Source: Myxococcales bacterium (GTDB lineage Bacteria > Lernaellota > Lernaellaia > Lernaellales > Lernaellaceae). From it: a stretch of 62,073 nucleotides of DNA. The notes beneath the pieces were generated by a model, which was not told the origin of the DNA, did not search any database, and was given only the letters and a program-made list of their open reading frames with translations. Both the position numbers and the translations under genes were made by a program. Each line of letters begins with the position of its first letter. Position 1 is the first letter of the stretch. Where the stretch lies: contig JAAYVF010000089.1 of assembly GCA_012517325.1 (NCBI GenBank), positions 1 to 62,073 on the forward strand, given 5' to 3'. Shown here one piece after another: positions 55,159 through 62,073 of the stretch.

Positions 55159-55551
55159 TCAATCCGGCAACAGCGCCAGACAGGCGTCGATCGCCTCCCA
55201 CAACGCCACCATGTCCTCGTACTGCGCGCAGTCGATCTCGGCCAGACAGGCGAAAAAACCGGCCTGGTAAGGATTGTCGTCCGCGAAAAGCTGCTTGCAA
55301 AGTTCCAGCGTGCTTTCGTAAACCGCGTCGTTGGGAAAACAGCCGGTCGAACCGAAAAACGCATTGGCGTAATCGCGGCAAGGCCCCGGCGGCGCGTCGT
55401 TGTCGTCATCGTCGTCGTCGCCCGACTGGTCGTCGTCGAGATCGAAATCGTCGTTGTCGTCGTCATCGTCGTCGCCGGCGCACGCCGCGATGAAAACCAG
55501 CGCCAACGACAAAACCGCGCCCAACAGGGCCCACAGGATCAGACGTTTCAT
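55159..55551 (-). CDS. Six-cysteine small lipoprotein with poly-Asp linker
   Basis: 130 aa from the ATG at 55551 (GGAAGG upstream). The signal peptide ends in lipobox FIAAC, followed by about 30 Asp/Asn-rich residues. The C-terminal domain has six Cys (C-x12-C-x13-C-x16-C-x5-C-x15-C). It resembles the eight-Cys proteins at 47244-48587 in plan and in the C-x5-C step, but it is more diverged. Its start overlaps the stop of the MauE gene (ATGA), tying it to redox-type partners. Confidence 0.72.
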   Translation of the reverse strand: MKRLILWALLGAVLSLALVFIAACAGDDDDDDNDDFDLDDDQSGDDDDDDNDAPPGPCRDYANAFFGSTGCFPNDAVYESTLELCKQLFADDNPYQAGFFACLAEIDCAQYEDMVALWEAIDACLALLPD

Positions 55552-56027
55552 CCAGTTACCTTCCTTTCCTCCAGGCGGTGATGGAACAACAGCACCAGGA
55601 CGCTGGCGATCAAGAGCGAGCCGTCGCGCAGGAGATACGCTTTGGTGATGGTATCGGCGCCCCGCGGATTGAAGCAGCCGCAGTCGATATCGAGTTGTTG
55701 CCACAGCGCCCACGACAGCGCGATGAGAAACGAGAGATACATCAGCGCCGAAAGCAGGGCGGCCGCTTCGGTCAGTTGATCGACGGGCCGCGCCCCACCC
55801 AGGCCCATGACCAGGAGCAGGCCGACCGACAATTCCGTCCAGGGCAACACCAGCGCCCACAGGTTGACCAGCGGTGTGGGCAGGAAATGATAATTGTCGA
55901 CGGCTAGCGCGAACGCGGCCGGATCGAGGATCTTCGGCGTCGCGGCGACGAGGAACAGCGCGCCCAGCAAGAGGCGCAAAGTCAGCATCACCCACGGAGA
56001 GGCGATCCAGCCCGACAACCGCTTCAT
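55548..56027 (-). CDS. MauE/DoxX-like membrane protein
   Basis: 159 aa with four membrane helices. Motifs RLLLGALFLVAATPKILDP in helix 1 and the Cys pair in DIDCGCFNPRG near residue 118 are typical of the MauE family, which supports disulfide or cofactor maturation of periplasmic proteins. It lies between the rhodanese gene (ATGA overlap) and the Cys-rich lipoprotein gene (overlap). The trio may handle thiol/disulfide chemistry in the envelope; this is inference from context. Confidence 0.8.
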   Translation of the reverse strand: MKRLSGWIASPWVMLTLRLLLGALFLVAATPKILDPAAFALAVDNYHFLPTPLVNLWALVLPWTELSVGLLLVMGLGGARPVDQLTEAAALLSALMYLSFLIALSWALWQQLDIDCGCFNPRGADTITKAYLLRDGSLLIASVLVLLFHHRLEERKVTG

Positions 56028-56551
56028 TGGCCGAACTCGTACAATTTGACCTCCAGCCGTTTCCCCTCGATCGGGTAACCGGCCGCCGACCAGGCGGGCC
56101 AGCCGGCATGGAACAGGTAAACCCGAGTGTACCCCACTTTGCGCAGCAAATCGGCGACGAGCTGCGAACTGTTGCAACCCTCGCCGCTGCAGTAGACGAC
56201 GAGCGGGGTTTCCATGTCGTCCACGCCTTGCAGGACGGTTTCCCATTCGGCGTCGGCGTGATCGTAGTAGAGTAACCGCGCGCCCAGAATGTGACCTTCC
56301 CCGTATTCCTCCGGCGTGCGCGAGTCGATGAACAGCACCCCCTGGTCGTACAACTGCCGGGCCTTGGCCAGACCGACCGCCCAGGGGTCGTTGCCGCCCT
56401 CCTCGGGGGGAACGGTCGACGGCCGGATGAGCGGCAGGCTCGAACCGCGCAGGGCGTTGACGGTGAAGGCGAACGCGGCCGACACCGCGACGATGATCGC
56501 GGCGGTGTAGAGCAAACGAAGCAGCTTGTGATCGGCCGGCAACGGACTCAT
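56024..56551 (-). CDS. Membrane-anchored rhodanese-like protein
   Basis: 175 aa from the ATG at 56551 (AAGGA upstream). One N-terminal membrane helix (LLYTAAIIVAVSAAFAFTV) and a rhodanese domain of about 110 residues with FIDSRTPEEYGEGHI. The active-site loop is CSGEGC (YCSGEGCNSS), which has the catalytic first Cys and a second Cys. It probably transfers sulfur or senses thiols at the periplasmic face. It is the first gene of the rhodanese-MauE-lipoprotein operon and is divergent from nfu. Confidence 0.85.
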   Translation of the reverse strand: MSPLPADHKLLRLLYTAAIIVAVSAAFAFTVNALRGSSLPLIRPSTVPPEEGGNDPWAVGLAKARQLYDQGVLFIDSRTPEEYGEGHILGARLLYYDHADAEWETVLQGVDDMETPLVVYCSGEGCNSSQLVADLLRKVGYTRVYLFHAGWPAWSAAGYPIEGKRLEVKLYEFGQ

Positions 56552-56603
56552 TTCGCCATCCTTGTTGCGAAAAAGTATAACCAGCCGGCGGGGTAAAACA
56601 AGG

Positions 56604-56647
56604 TTGACAAGCGCGGCGGTGAACCGCCAGAATAAGCGGCCTTGACA
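56604..56647 (+). promoter_or_regulatory. Tandem TTGACA elements upstream of the Nfu gene
   Basis: Two perfect -35 hexamers TTGACA occur at 56604-56609 and 56642-56647. The first has CAGAAT 18 bases downstream; the second has TAATAA 16 bases downstream. Either could drive the Nfu-ferredoxin pair. Confidence 0.45.
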
Positions 56648-56710
56648 GGCGGACGGCGGTCGGTAATAACCTTTCGCCGTGACCGGATAACCTATTGCGA
56701 GGATACGGGA

Positions 56711-56935
56711 ATGAAAGAAAAAGTCGAAGCCACCATCAACAAGATTCGCCCCTACCTGCAACGCGACGGCGGCGACATTGAGTTGGTTGATTTCAATCCG
56801 ACGGATAAAGTGGCCAAAGTGCGCCTCCAGGGCGCTTGCCACGGTTGCCCTGGCGCACAGATGACGCTGAAACTCGGCGTCGAGCGGACGTTGCGCGAGG
56901 AAGTCGACGACCAGATCCAAGTCATCACCGTGTAA
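56711..56935 (+). CDS. NifU C-terminal-domain protein (Nfu-type Fe-S carrier)
   Basis: 74 aa, consisting only of the Nfu domain. KIRPYLQRDGGDIELVDF and the cluster-binding CxxC in GACHGCPGAQMTLK are diagnostic. Dimers hold a 4Fe-4S cluster for delivery to target proteins. The ATG at 56711 is used; an upstream extension reads as non-coding. The ferredoxin gene 65 bases downstream is a plausible client. Confidence 0.93.
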   Translation: MKEKVEATINKIRPYLQRDGGDIELVDFNPTDKVAKVRLQGACHGCPGAQMTLKLGVERTLREEVDDQIQVITV

Positions 56936-56999
56936 CGCTGACCCGCGACGGGTCGAACGATCCGACGATTACACGCTAAACGAAACGAAGGAGATTTGC

Positions 57000-57167
57000 A
57001 TGCCTCACAAGATTTCCGACGAATGCATTTCCTGCGGCTCCTGCGCCGCCGAATGCCCGGTCGACGCCATCACCGAGGGCGAGCCCTATAAAATCGACCC
57101 GGCCAAATGCACCGATTGCGGCGCTTGCGCCGAGGTTTGCCCGGTGGAAGCCATCTCCCCGGCGTGA
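57000..57167 (+). CDS. Small 2[4Fe-4S] ferredoxin
   Basis: 55 aa. Two CxxCxxCxxxCP motifs: CISCGSCAAECP and CTDCGACAEVCP, the clostridial-type ferredoxin layout. Cytoplasmic low-potential electron carrier. AAGGAG is placed 7 bases before the ATG at 57000. It lies downstream of nfu on the same strand and is followed by a terminator at 57204. Confidence 0.96.
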   Translation: MPHKISDECISCGSCAAECPVDAITEGEPYKIDPAKCTDCGACAEVCPVEAISPA

Positions 57168-57203
57168 GCCGCGGTACGAAATACCGCTTGGCAGATGAAT
57201 GAC

Positions 57204-57240
57204 GCGGCGGCGCGGCCAACCCGTACCGCCGCTTTTCATT
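57204..57240 (+). terminator. Terminator after the ferredoxin gene
   Basis: A GCGGCGG (57204-57210) / CCGCCGC (57226-57232) stem followed by TTTTCATTT. A smaller hairpin GCGGTA/TACCGC precedes it near 57171. Confidence 0.65.
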
Positions 57241-57246
57241 TAATGA

Positions 57247-57522
57247 CTACCGCGCCGGCTCCCACGGACCGCCGGCGGAAATCATTCCGTAGTATTTGAT
57301 CTGCGCGCTGGCCGACACGCCGACCTCCGAGGAAGTCCAATACTGCCACAGATAGACGACCCGACCGTCCGGACTGGACGTGCTGAAGAAGTTTTTCCCG
57401 GCGACGATATCGGCCCGGGCTTCACGCGGCGGCGCCAACCGGTCCATCGCCATGAAAACCAGATTGGCGCACAACAGCGCGATCATCACGACCAAGAGCG
57501 TCCGCAAGGTCTTGCTTTCCAT
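57247..57522 (-). CDS. Hypothetical protein with one N-terminal membrane helix
   Basis: 91 aa from the ATG at 57522 with a strong GGAGGA site. One hydrophobic helix (LLVVMIALLCANLVFMAM), then about 65 periplasmic residues containing SPDGRVVYLWQYWTSSEVGV. No family recognised. It lies alone between a ferredoxin (convergent) and a lipoprotein (divergent). Confidence 0.6.
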   Translation of the reverse strand: MESKTLRTLLVVMIALLCANLVFMAMDRLAPPREARADIVAGKNFFSTSSPDGRVVYLWQYWTSSEVGVSASAQIKYYGMISAGGPWEPAR

Positions 57523-57657
57523 CGGTATTCCTCCAACTCGTTTCGGTTTCAAGAATCGAACTAACATAGGCCCGCGGACAAAACAATCGCGCGGCGGCAT
57601 CTTGCCTCGACCGGCGCCTTATCGTATCGTGACAACCCGGAAACAGGAGGGAATTTC

Positions 57658-58092
57658 ATGCGCACCCGATCGGCGATCCTACTGCTCGTGATCGCGGCAC
57701 TCTGCTTCGGCGGCTGCGACGTCAACTTCAACGGTTACGCGAAAGACCATCCGAAAGAAGATTGGGACCATTACGATTACGTATTCGAGGGCCCGAGCCC
57801 CGCCACCGAGGGCCTGGACGAACTGATCAAATTCAATCTCGACGACGAGGATCGGGTGACCGGCGAGGTGATGGGCATTTTCTACTCCAAGGCGACCGGC
57901 ACGCTGAACGGCGACACCCTGGAGCTGACCATGTCGTCCTTCGTCGACAACCAATGCATCGACCCGGGAAACGCCACGTTCGTCGGGCAAATCGCGGACG
58001 GCAAGCTGATCGGTCACTTCACCGTCTGGTCCTGCATCTGGTACGAATTCGACTTCGAGGGGGAACTGGCCGGCGGCCGCGTTTTGGAATAA
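57658..58092 (+). CDS. Hypothetical lipoprotein
   Basis: 144 aa; AGGAGGG precedes the ATG. The signal peptide ends CFGGC. The mature part alternates short beta strands (KFNLDDEDRVTGEVMGIFYS, GNATFVGQIADGKLIGHFTV), a small beta-barrel or lipocalin-like appearance with two further Cys. No family recognised. It is terminated by a hairpin at 58115. Confidence 0.65.
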   Translation: MRTRSAILLLVIAALCFGGCDVNFNGYAKDHPKEDWDHYDYVFEGPSPATEGLDELIKFNLDDEDRVTGEVMGIFYSKATGTLNGDTLELTMSSFVDNQCIDPGNATFVGQIADGKLIGHFTVWSCIWYEFDFEGELAGGRVLE

Positions 58093-58114
58093 ACGCGCGC
58101 GAAGAAAGCCGCGA

Positions 58115-58142
58115 CGGGGAGCCGGGCGCTCCCCGTTTTCAT
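58115..58142 (+). terminator. Terminator after the 57658 lipoprotein gene
   Basis: An 8-bp stem CGGGGAGC (58115-58122) / GCTCCCCG (58128-58135) with a 5-base loop, then TTTTCATTT. It lies just before the stop of the convergent epimerase gene. Confidence 0.85.
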
Positions 58143-59273
58143 TTAAAATTCGATGCGACCCTTGGGTTCGTAACCCAGCTCGCGGCGGGCCTTGCCGATG
58201 TCGAGCAGGGCCGAATACTTCTGCCGCTCCTTGTCCACGCTGTAATAGTACTCGGTCAGGCCGAAGGTCCGTTGCACCAGGTTGGCCAGGCCCATCAGCG
58301 GTTCCGGCAGGCTGATCAGCCCGCGGCCGTTGAGCTGCGCGAACACCGAAATCGGCGCCGTGTCCAGGCCGCCGATGTTGTAAATACCCGCCACGTTTTT
58401 CGTCAGCGCCAGCGTGATTGACTGGATGACGTCCTTCATGTGCAGCAGGTTGACCAGCGGGTTGAAGCCCATGGTCTTGATGACCGGCTTGGAATCGAAA
58501 TACGAGTTGAACTGGCCGCTGATGTTGCGCCCGATGATGTTGGTCATGCGCAGGATGACGATCTTCACCGCCCCGTTGTCCATGAAGCTGCGGCAGATCA
58601 TGTCGGCGTCGACGCGATCCTTGATCCATTGGTCGACGCCCGGATCGAAGTTGAGCGGCGCGTTCTCGTCGAGGTAGACCGGGTTGTGCGGCGTCAGTTT
58701 GTAGACGACGTCGGAGCTCTTGAAGACGAACTTCGTAATGCCGGGCGTTTCGATGCACTGCCGCAGCAGATCGCGCGTGCCCTCGACGTTCAGGCGGTGG
58801 ATGTCCTCGCCGCGCAACGGCTGGTTGTGGAACGCCAGGTGCACCACCGCGTTGATCTGCGCGGCGCGAAACGTTTTGGAAAGAAACAGGTTCTTCAGCT
58901 CGCGGCCCTTGAGAATGTTGCACTTGTGATAGATGAACTTTTCTTTCGGCAGATCGTTGAAGTAATAGGGCTTGTCGCGGTGGCCGACGCCGAGGATCAC
59001 CCCGACCCGCTTGTTGCCCGCCAGGTGCATCACCAGGTTGCGGCCGATGCTGGTCGTAACCCCGGTGATGAGGATGTTCAAGTGCTTGCCGCCCGCGCCG
59101 CCGTTTCGCTTGCGACGCGCCGGCTTCGCTTCCCTGACCGGCTGCGCCGGTGCGGCCGGCGCGCCTTGGTGATGGATTCCGGCGCGGAACTCACCCGCCA
59201 GCGAGGCCGTTCCCGGCGACAGAAAGTCCTTGATCAGGGGCTGCGGCTTTTCCCGTCCTTTGGTCGGCGTCAT
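58143..59273 (-). CDS. NAD-dependent epimerase/dehydratase (extended SDR family)
   Basis: 376 aa. After about 65 polar, Pro/Ala/Arg-rich residues a Rossmann fold begins with LNILITGVTTSIGRNLVMHL, a variant of the GxxGxxG nucleotide loop. VVHLAFH, NVEGTRDLLRQC, FKSSDVVYK and a C-terminal substrate domain follow. The Tyr-x3-Lys catalytic pair is not obvious at the usual place, so activity is uncertain. It is adjacent to an acyltransferase gene with a 3-base gap; the pair probably acts in lipid or glycolipid metabolism. Confidence 0.75.
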   Translation of the reverse strand: MTPTKGREKPQPLIKDFLSPGTASLAGEFRAGIHHQGAPAAPAQPVREAKPARRKRNGGAGGKHLNILITGVTTSIGRNLVMHLAGNKRVGVILGVGHRDKPYYFNDLPKEKFIYHKCNILKGRELKNLFLSKTFRAAQINAVVHLAFHNQPLRGEDIHRLNVEGTRDLLRQCIETPGITKFVFKSSDVVYKLTPHNPVYLDENAPLNFDPGVDQWIKDRVDADMICRSFMDNGAVKIVILRMTNIIGRNISGQFNSYFDSKPVIKTMGFNPLVNLLHMKDVIQSITLALTKNVAGIYNIGGLDTAPISVFAQLNGRGLISLPEPLMGLANLVQRTFGLTEYYYSVDKERQKYSALLDIGKARRELGYEPKGRIEF

Positions 59274-59276
59274 GGC

Positions 59277-60164
59277 TCAGGCCTCCCCAAGGCCGAAAAC
59301 GCTGGTGCGTTCTTCCAGCCCCTTGTTGATCATGTCCTGGATGGTGAGTTGAACCTTGTCGGCCAGCATGCGGATCGTTTCCGGATAGTTGACCGTCTCG
59401 GGCCCGTACTCTTCGTAATAGCGGATGGGCTCGCCGTAATACAGATGGTACTTGCTGGGCAGCGGCACCATGCCCAGCGGGCCCAGCCAGGGGAACAACG
59501 GCGTCACGGGGAAATACGGGAAACCCAATAGCCTCGCGAGGGGCTTGAGGTTGGCGATCATCGGCATTTGTTCCTCGGCGCCGACCAAGGCGGTCGGCAC
59601 GATCGGCGCGCGATAGGTCAGCGACAGCTCCATGAACCCGACGGAAAAACGCGAGAGGTTGTATCGCTGGCTGAACGGCTTGCCCAGGCCCTTGGTCCCT
59701 TCCGGCCAGACGCCCACCAGTTCGCCGGCGTTGAGCAGATCCTGAAAATTGCGTCGGTGGCCGATCACCTGCCCACAGCGATAGAAAAACACGTTCACGA
59801 ACGGCAGAAATCCGGCGAAATTGTCGACGATCGCCCGCAACGGCCGCGGCTGGTCCATGCACCGGAAAATGTCGACAGCGGTCATCGCGGCATCGATCGG
59901 CAGGGTGCCGGAATGGTTGGAGACGATCAGGGCCGGCCCGTGGAGCGGGATATTCCCGACGCCTTCGCTTTCCACGCGAAACCAGTACTCGTGTAGATAG
60001 CGCGCGAATGCATAAGCGAGAATCGACGCTTCCTTCTCCATGCCGAACTGGTCGTAGCCGAAACCCAAATCCTTGATTTCAAAGGACATCACCCGTTCGA
60101 ACTCATCGGGCGGAATCAGCTTGCGGGCCAGAGCCAACTTGCCCTCGCGGTTGAACGCGCTCAT
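59277..60164 (-). CDS. Lysophospholipid acyltransferase family protein (PlsC superfamily, MGAT-like)
   Basis: 295 aa. The acceptor-site motif appears as NHSGTLPIDA, the HxxxxxxD spacing found in the LPLAT MGAT-like branch. VWPEGTKGLGKPF matches the FPEGTRG box, and IVPTALVGAEE the third block. It transfers an acyl chain to a glycerolipid or lysolipid. GGGGGACC precedes the ATG. It is cotranscribed with the epimerase. Confidence 0.88.
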   Translation of the reverse strand: MSAFNREGKLALARKLIPPDEFERVMSFEIKDLGFGYDQFGMEKEASILAYAFARYLHEYWFRVESEGVGNIPLHGPALIVSNHSGTLPIDAAMTAVDIFRCMDQPRPLRAIVDNFAGFLPFVNVFFYRCGQVIGHRRNFQDLLNAGELVGVWPEGTKGLGKPFSQRYNLSRFSVGFMELSLTYRAPIVPTALVGAEEQMPMIANLKPLARLLGFPYFPVTPLFPWLGPLGMVPLPSKYHLYYGEPIRYYEEYGPETVNYPETIRMLADKVQLTIQDMINKGLEERTSVFGLGEA

Positions 60165-60435
60165 CGGTCCCCCACATCATCCTGGATAATTCAATAGAAG
60201 TGAAAATGGTAAATCACTCGCTTCCGGGCTGTCAAACGATTTGTGAAGAGATTCACGGCAGGGTTTAATTCGGTCGATCTTGGCGCCGCGGACGCTCAAC
60301 CGCCGCAGGCCGGTGGAAGCCCTTGGCCGTCTCGAAGGGGGCGATCCTTTTCAGGGTGCCATGGTCTTCGATCCGCTAGGATCGATGGCCATGTGAAGCG
60401 GATGTGGTGTTTGAAAAGGTCGGCGAGCGAGTTAA
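60165..60435. other. Non-coding gap with a decayed-looking inverted repeat
   Basis: No gene seen. It contains an inverted repeat TCGATCC (60369-60375) / GGATCGA (60380-60386) with a partly paired outer GCCATGG/GGCCATG arm, and a GC-rich stretch near 60290-60350. It could be a remnant of a mobile repeat or a weak terminator for the gene at 60436. Confidence 0.4.
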
Positions 60436-61860
60436 TCAGCAGCCGCAGCCTTCGTCGGCATCGTCATCGTTGTCGTCATCGCCGCTCGGTTCGCCGCCCG
60501 TATCGTCGTCATCAACGTCGTCATCAGCCCGCGTTTCGTACTCTATTATCAGATAGAAACCATCGTCGGCGCTCGGCGAAAGGCGATTGATCCGACTATT
60601 GGTTTGCGCCCCCATCGGCATCGAAGTGGTCGATTGATCGGATCCGGTCGAATCGTATCGATCGATAAAAGCCTCTTGTTCGCCGGCCGACAAATAATAG
60701 TCGATGGCCCCTCTGGCGCCGGCGACGAGCACCGAGGAATCCGCGTTGGTCAACAGGTCGATTGCCTCGTATTCCTTCTGTTCGTCCGCCGTCGGCTTTT
60801 CAAATTGCCAGACAATGCTCTCTTTTTCCTGGTCATACTTAATCAGTTCATAATCCTTTCGATACATTCCGGTATCGAAGGTCTTGGAGGCCAGCGCCAA
60901 GATATTGAATTCCTTGTCATAGGCGGTCGCGGTTAAAAAGAGGACATCGGATATCGGCGCCTCGTGCAAAACGGCCACCGTCCCCTGATCGTCGATGGCG
61001 GCCGAAACCAGTTTTACCGGCAGGCATTCGGCAAGGCCGTGAACGTTGCACGAGGCCGGTCCGTGAAAATAGAGGCGCTTTGCGCTTTCGTCATATCCCA
61101 GCTTAATCAAGCTCGGCGGTTCGTACCAAAAATAGATATCCTGCGACAAGGCGATCGCCGTATCGAAAACGGCAACACCGCTTTCGTCCAATACAATCAA
61201 GCTGTATTCATCAAACGGGCTTTCCGCTGAGTAAGAGGCTAAGGCGAGCCGAGCGTCGGGCAGCGGCAACAGATCGCCGAACATGAACCCGCTTTGACGA
61301 TAGTATTCGTTCAATTCGCCAGCCTCGCCGCCGATTTTTACGATTATCACACAGTAATCGCTCGAACCGGTAAGTGGAACTGCCAAGCCAAGGAAGACAT
61401 TATTGTCATTATCCAATTCCATTTGATAGACGGAAACGTGATACCCGGACTCGTAGAAGTCGCTTTCCCATATCCGTTTTCCTGATGAGTCGTACTTGAT
61501 GATATAATGGTGATAACCATGGTTTGCCGCGACAACGATGTTGTCGGCGAAGTCCACCTGTATTGCACCGATATCCTCGACGGTTTTCAAAATGTTTGTT
61601 TCCCAAAGAATCACGCCTTGGTTATTCAGTTTCATTATCCCGAAAGGATTGGCGATTTCCGTTTGATAAGTGACTACAACAATATCATCGCTGTTTTTAC
61701 TCATTGCCATCCCAATTAATTTCTTTTCCGCGCTCAAATAATTCCATTCCACCGTCAAGGATGAATTTGTTTTTATTAGTTGTTCGTCGGCAATGGTATT
61801 ATCAATATATTTTAGCATAAATAAAATTAATACAATTAGAATTTTCGATTTATTTTTCAT
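60436..61860 (-). CDS. Secreted propeller-like protein with Asp-rich tail ending in GCGC
   Basis: 474 aa; GAGGTGAG precedes the ATG. N-terminal signal peptide, then repeated blades such as YIIKYDSSGKRIWESDFYES and KLNNQGVILWETNI, resembling PQQ/beta-propeller repeats without a definite family. The last 35 residues are Asp/Gly/Ser-rich and finish EGCGC. Base composition is clearly more A+T-rich than the rest of the window (frequent AAT, ATT, AAA codons), suggesting recent acquisition. Function unknown; an exported or surface protein is likely. Confidence 0.65.
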   Translation of the reverse strand: MKNKSKILIVLILFMLKYIDNTIADEQLIKTNSSLTVEWNYLSAEKKLIGMAMSKNSDDIVVVTYQTEIANPFGIMKLNNQGVILWETNILKTVEDIGAIQVDFADNIVVAANHGYHHYIIKYDSSGKRIWESDFYESGYHVSVYQMELDNDNNVFLGLAVPLTGSSDYCVIIVKIGGEAGELNEYYRQSGFMFGDLLPLPDARLALASYSAESPFDEYSLIVLDESGVAVFDTAIALSQDIYFWYEPPSLIKLGYDESAKRLYFHGPASCNVHGLAECLPVKLVSAAIDDQGTVAVLHEAPISDVLFLTATAYDKEFNILALASKTFDTGMYRKDYELIKYDQEKESIVWQFEKPTADEQKEYEAIDLLTNADSSVLVAGARGAIDYYLSAGEQEAFIDRYDSTGSDQSTTSMPMGAQTNSRINRLSPSADDGFYLIIEYETRADDDVDDDDTGGEPSGDDDNDDDADEGCGC

Positions 61861-61899
61861 TACTCACCTCGTTATCCCAAAACCATCACAAACATATTG

Positions 61900-61942
61900 T
61901 AATTCCGTTAATTCCGGCGTTAATTCCGGGTTAATTCCGGGG
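61900..61942. repeat. Tandem TTAATTCCGG short repeats
   Basis: Four imperfect copies of (T)TAATTCCG(G) with spacing of 11-12 bases, followed by GGACACATTACTTA and, further on, GGGACAGTATCTAC near 62003. I recall similar TTAATTCCGGGGACA strings near IS200/REP-associated transposases, but no transposase is visible before the window ends. Confidence 0.6.
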
Positions 61943-62073
61943 ACACATTACTTATCTCCCACCGCTTTTCGCTTTTCGGATTTCCGATGGATTTAGAGGG
62001 ACAGTATCTACAAATTGGAATTTCTGGAGCATTATTTCACTCCATCCATCGACCACCGTCGGAATTTCTCACA

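Noticed and set aside
60243-60590. Plus-strand frame of 115 codons starting near 60243
   Set aside because: Its second half is antisense to the Asp-rich tail of the minus-strand gene, there is no ribosome-binding site, and the product is Arg/His-rich without any domain.

Overview
The window is about 62 kb of GC-rich chromosomal DNA from a free-living, motile, diderm (Gram-negative) bacterium. Evidence for this includes an outer-membrane barrel protein, signal peptidase I, many lipoproteins, a flagellar export operon behind a sigma-54 promoter, and LapA/IhfB/S1 synteny. Poly-aspartate linkers, Cys-rich lipoproteins and a MYXO-CTERM-like tail point to lineages once grouped as Deltaproteobacteria (Myxococcota, Ca. 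Lernaellota and relatives). This placement is inferred from sequence style, not from a phylogeny. No tRNA, rRNA, CRISPR array or intact transposase was seen.

1-7300: flagellar export/switch operon on the minus strand (small ORF, fliL, fliM, fliN, fliO, fliP, fliQ, fliR, flhB, partial flhA) behind a near-consensus sigma-54 promoter. 7600-10770: an IPT/TIG lipoprotein, a second lipoprotein and an HDOD protein, the last also behind a near-perfect sigma-54 promoter. 11026-16930 (plus): a zinc-peptidase/beta-propeller/beta-barrel fusion, a membrane-anchored alpha/alpha-barrel protein, a crotonase and a frameshifted sorting-tail protein. 16982-23514 (minus): an acyl-CoA ligase, then a kinase / receiver / REC-GGDEF / REC-PATAN phosphorelay operon. 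23723-26511 (plus): lepB and a GT-C-like membrane protein.

26508-36191 (minus): a phosphoesterase, serS, a PilZ protein, then ftcD, a cyclodeaminase, a histidine kinase and an MrfA/MrfB helicase-exonuclease pair. 36221-41934 (minus): rpsA, sppA, ihfB, phosphodiesterase, HIT, lapA-like and TPR-SPOR, recalling the enterobacterial rpsA-ihfB-lapA-lapB locus. 42189-46868 (minus): a peptidoglycan-binding-domain protein, purQ and a purS-purL fusion. 47244-48587 (minus): three paralogous eight-cysteine lipoproteins. 48784-51837 (minus): a frameshifted pmbA/tldE and a tldD carrying a Tat signal. 51873-55157: a stand-alone MshEN protein, a LPG-synthase-like membrane protein and a GT39-like protein. 55159-57167: a cysteine lipoprotein / MauE / rhodanese operon opposite an Nfu protein and a ferredoxin. 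57247-62073: small envelope proteins, an epimerase, an acyltransferase, an AT-richer secreted protein ending in Asp/GCGC, and short tandem repeats at the window edge.

The recurring themes are c-di-GMP signalling (GGDEF, PilZ, MshEN) beside sigma-54-controlled motility, and a lineage-specific set of Asp-linker/Cys-rich exported proteins.
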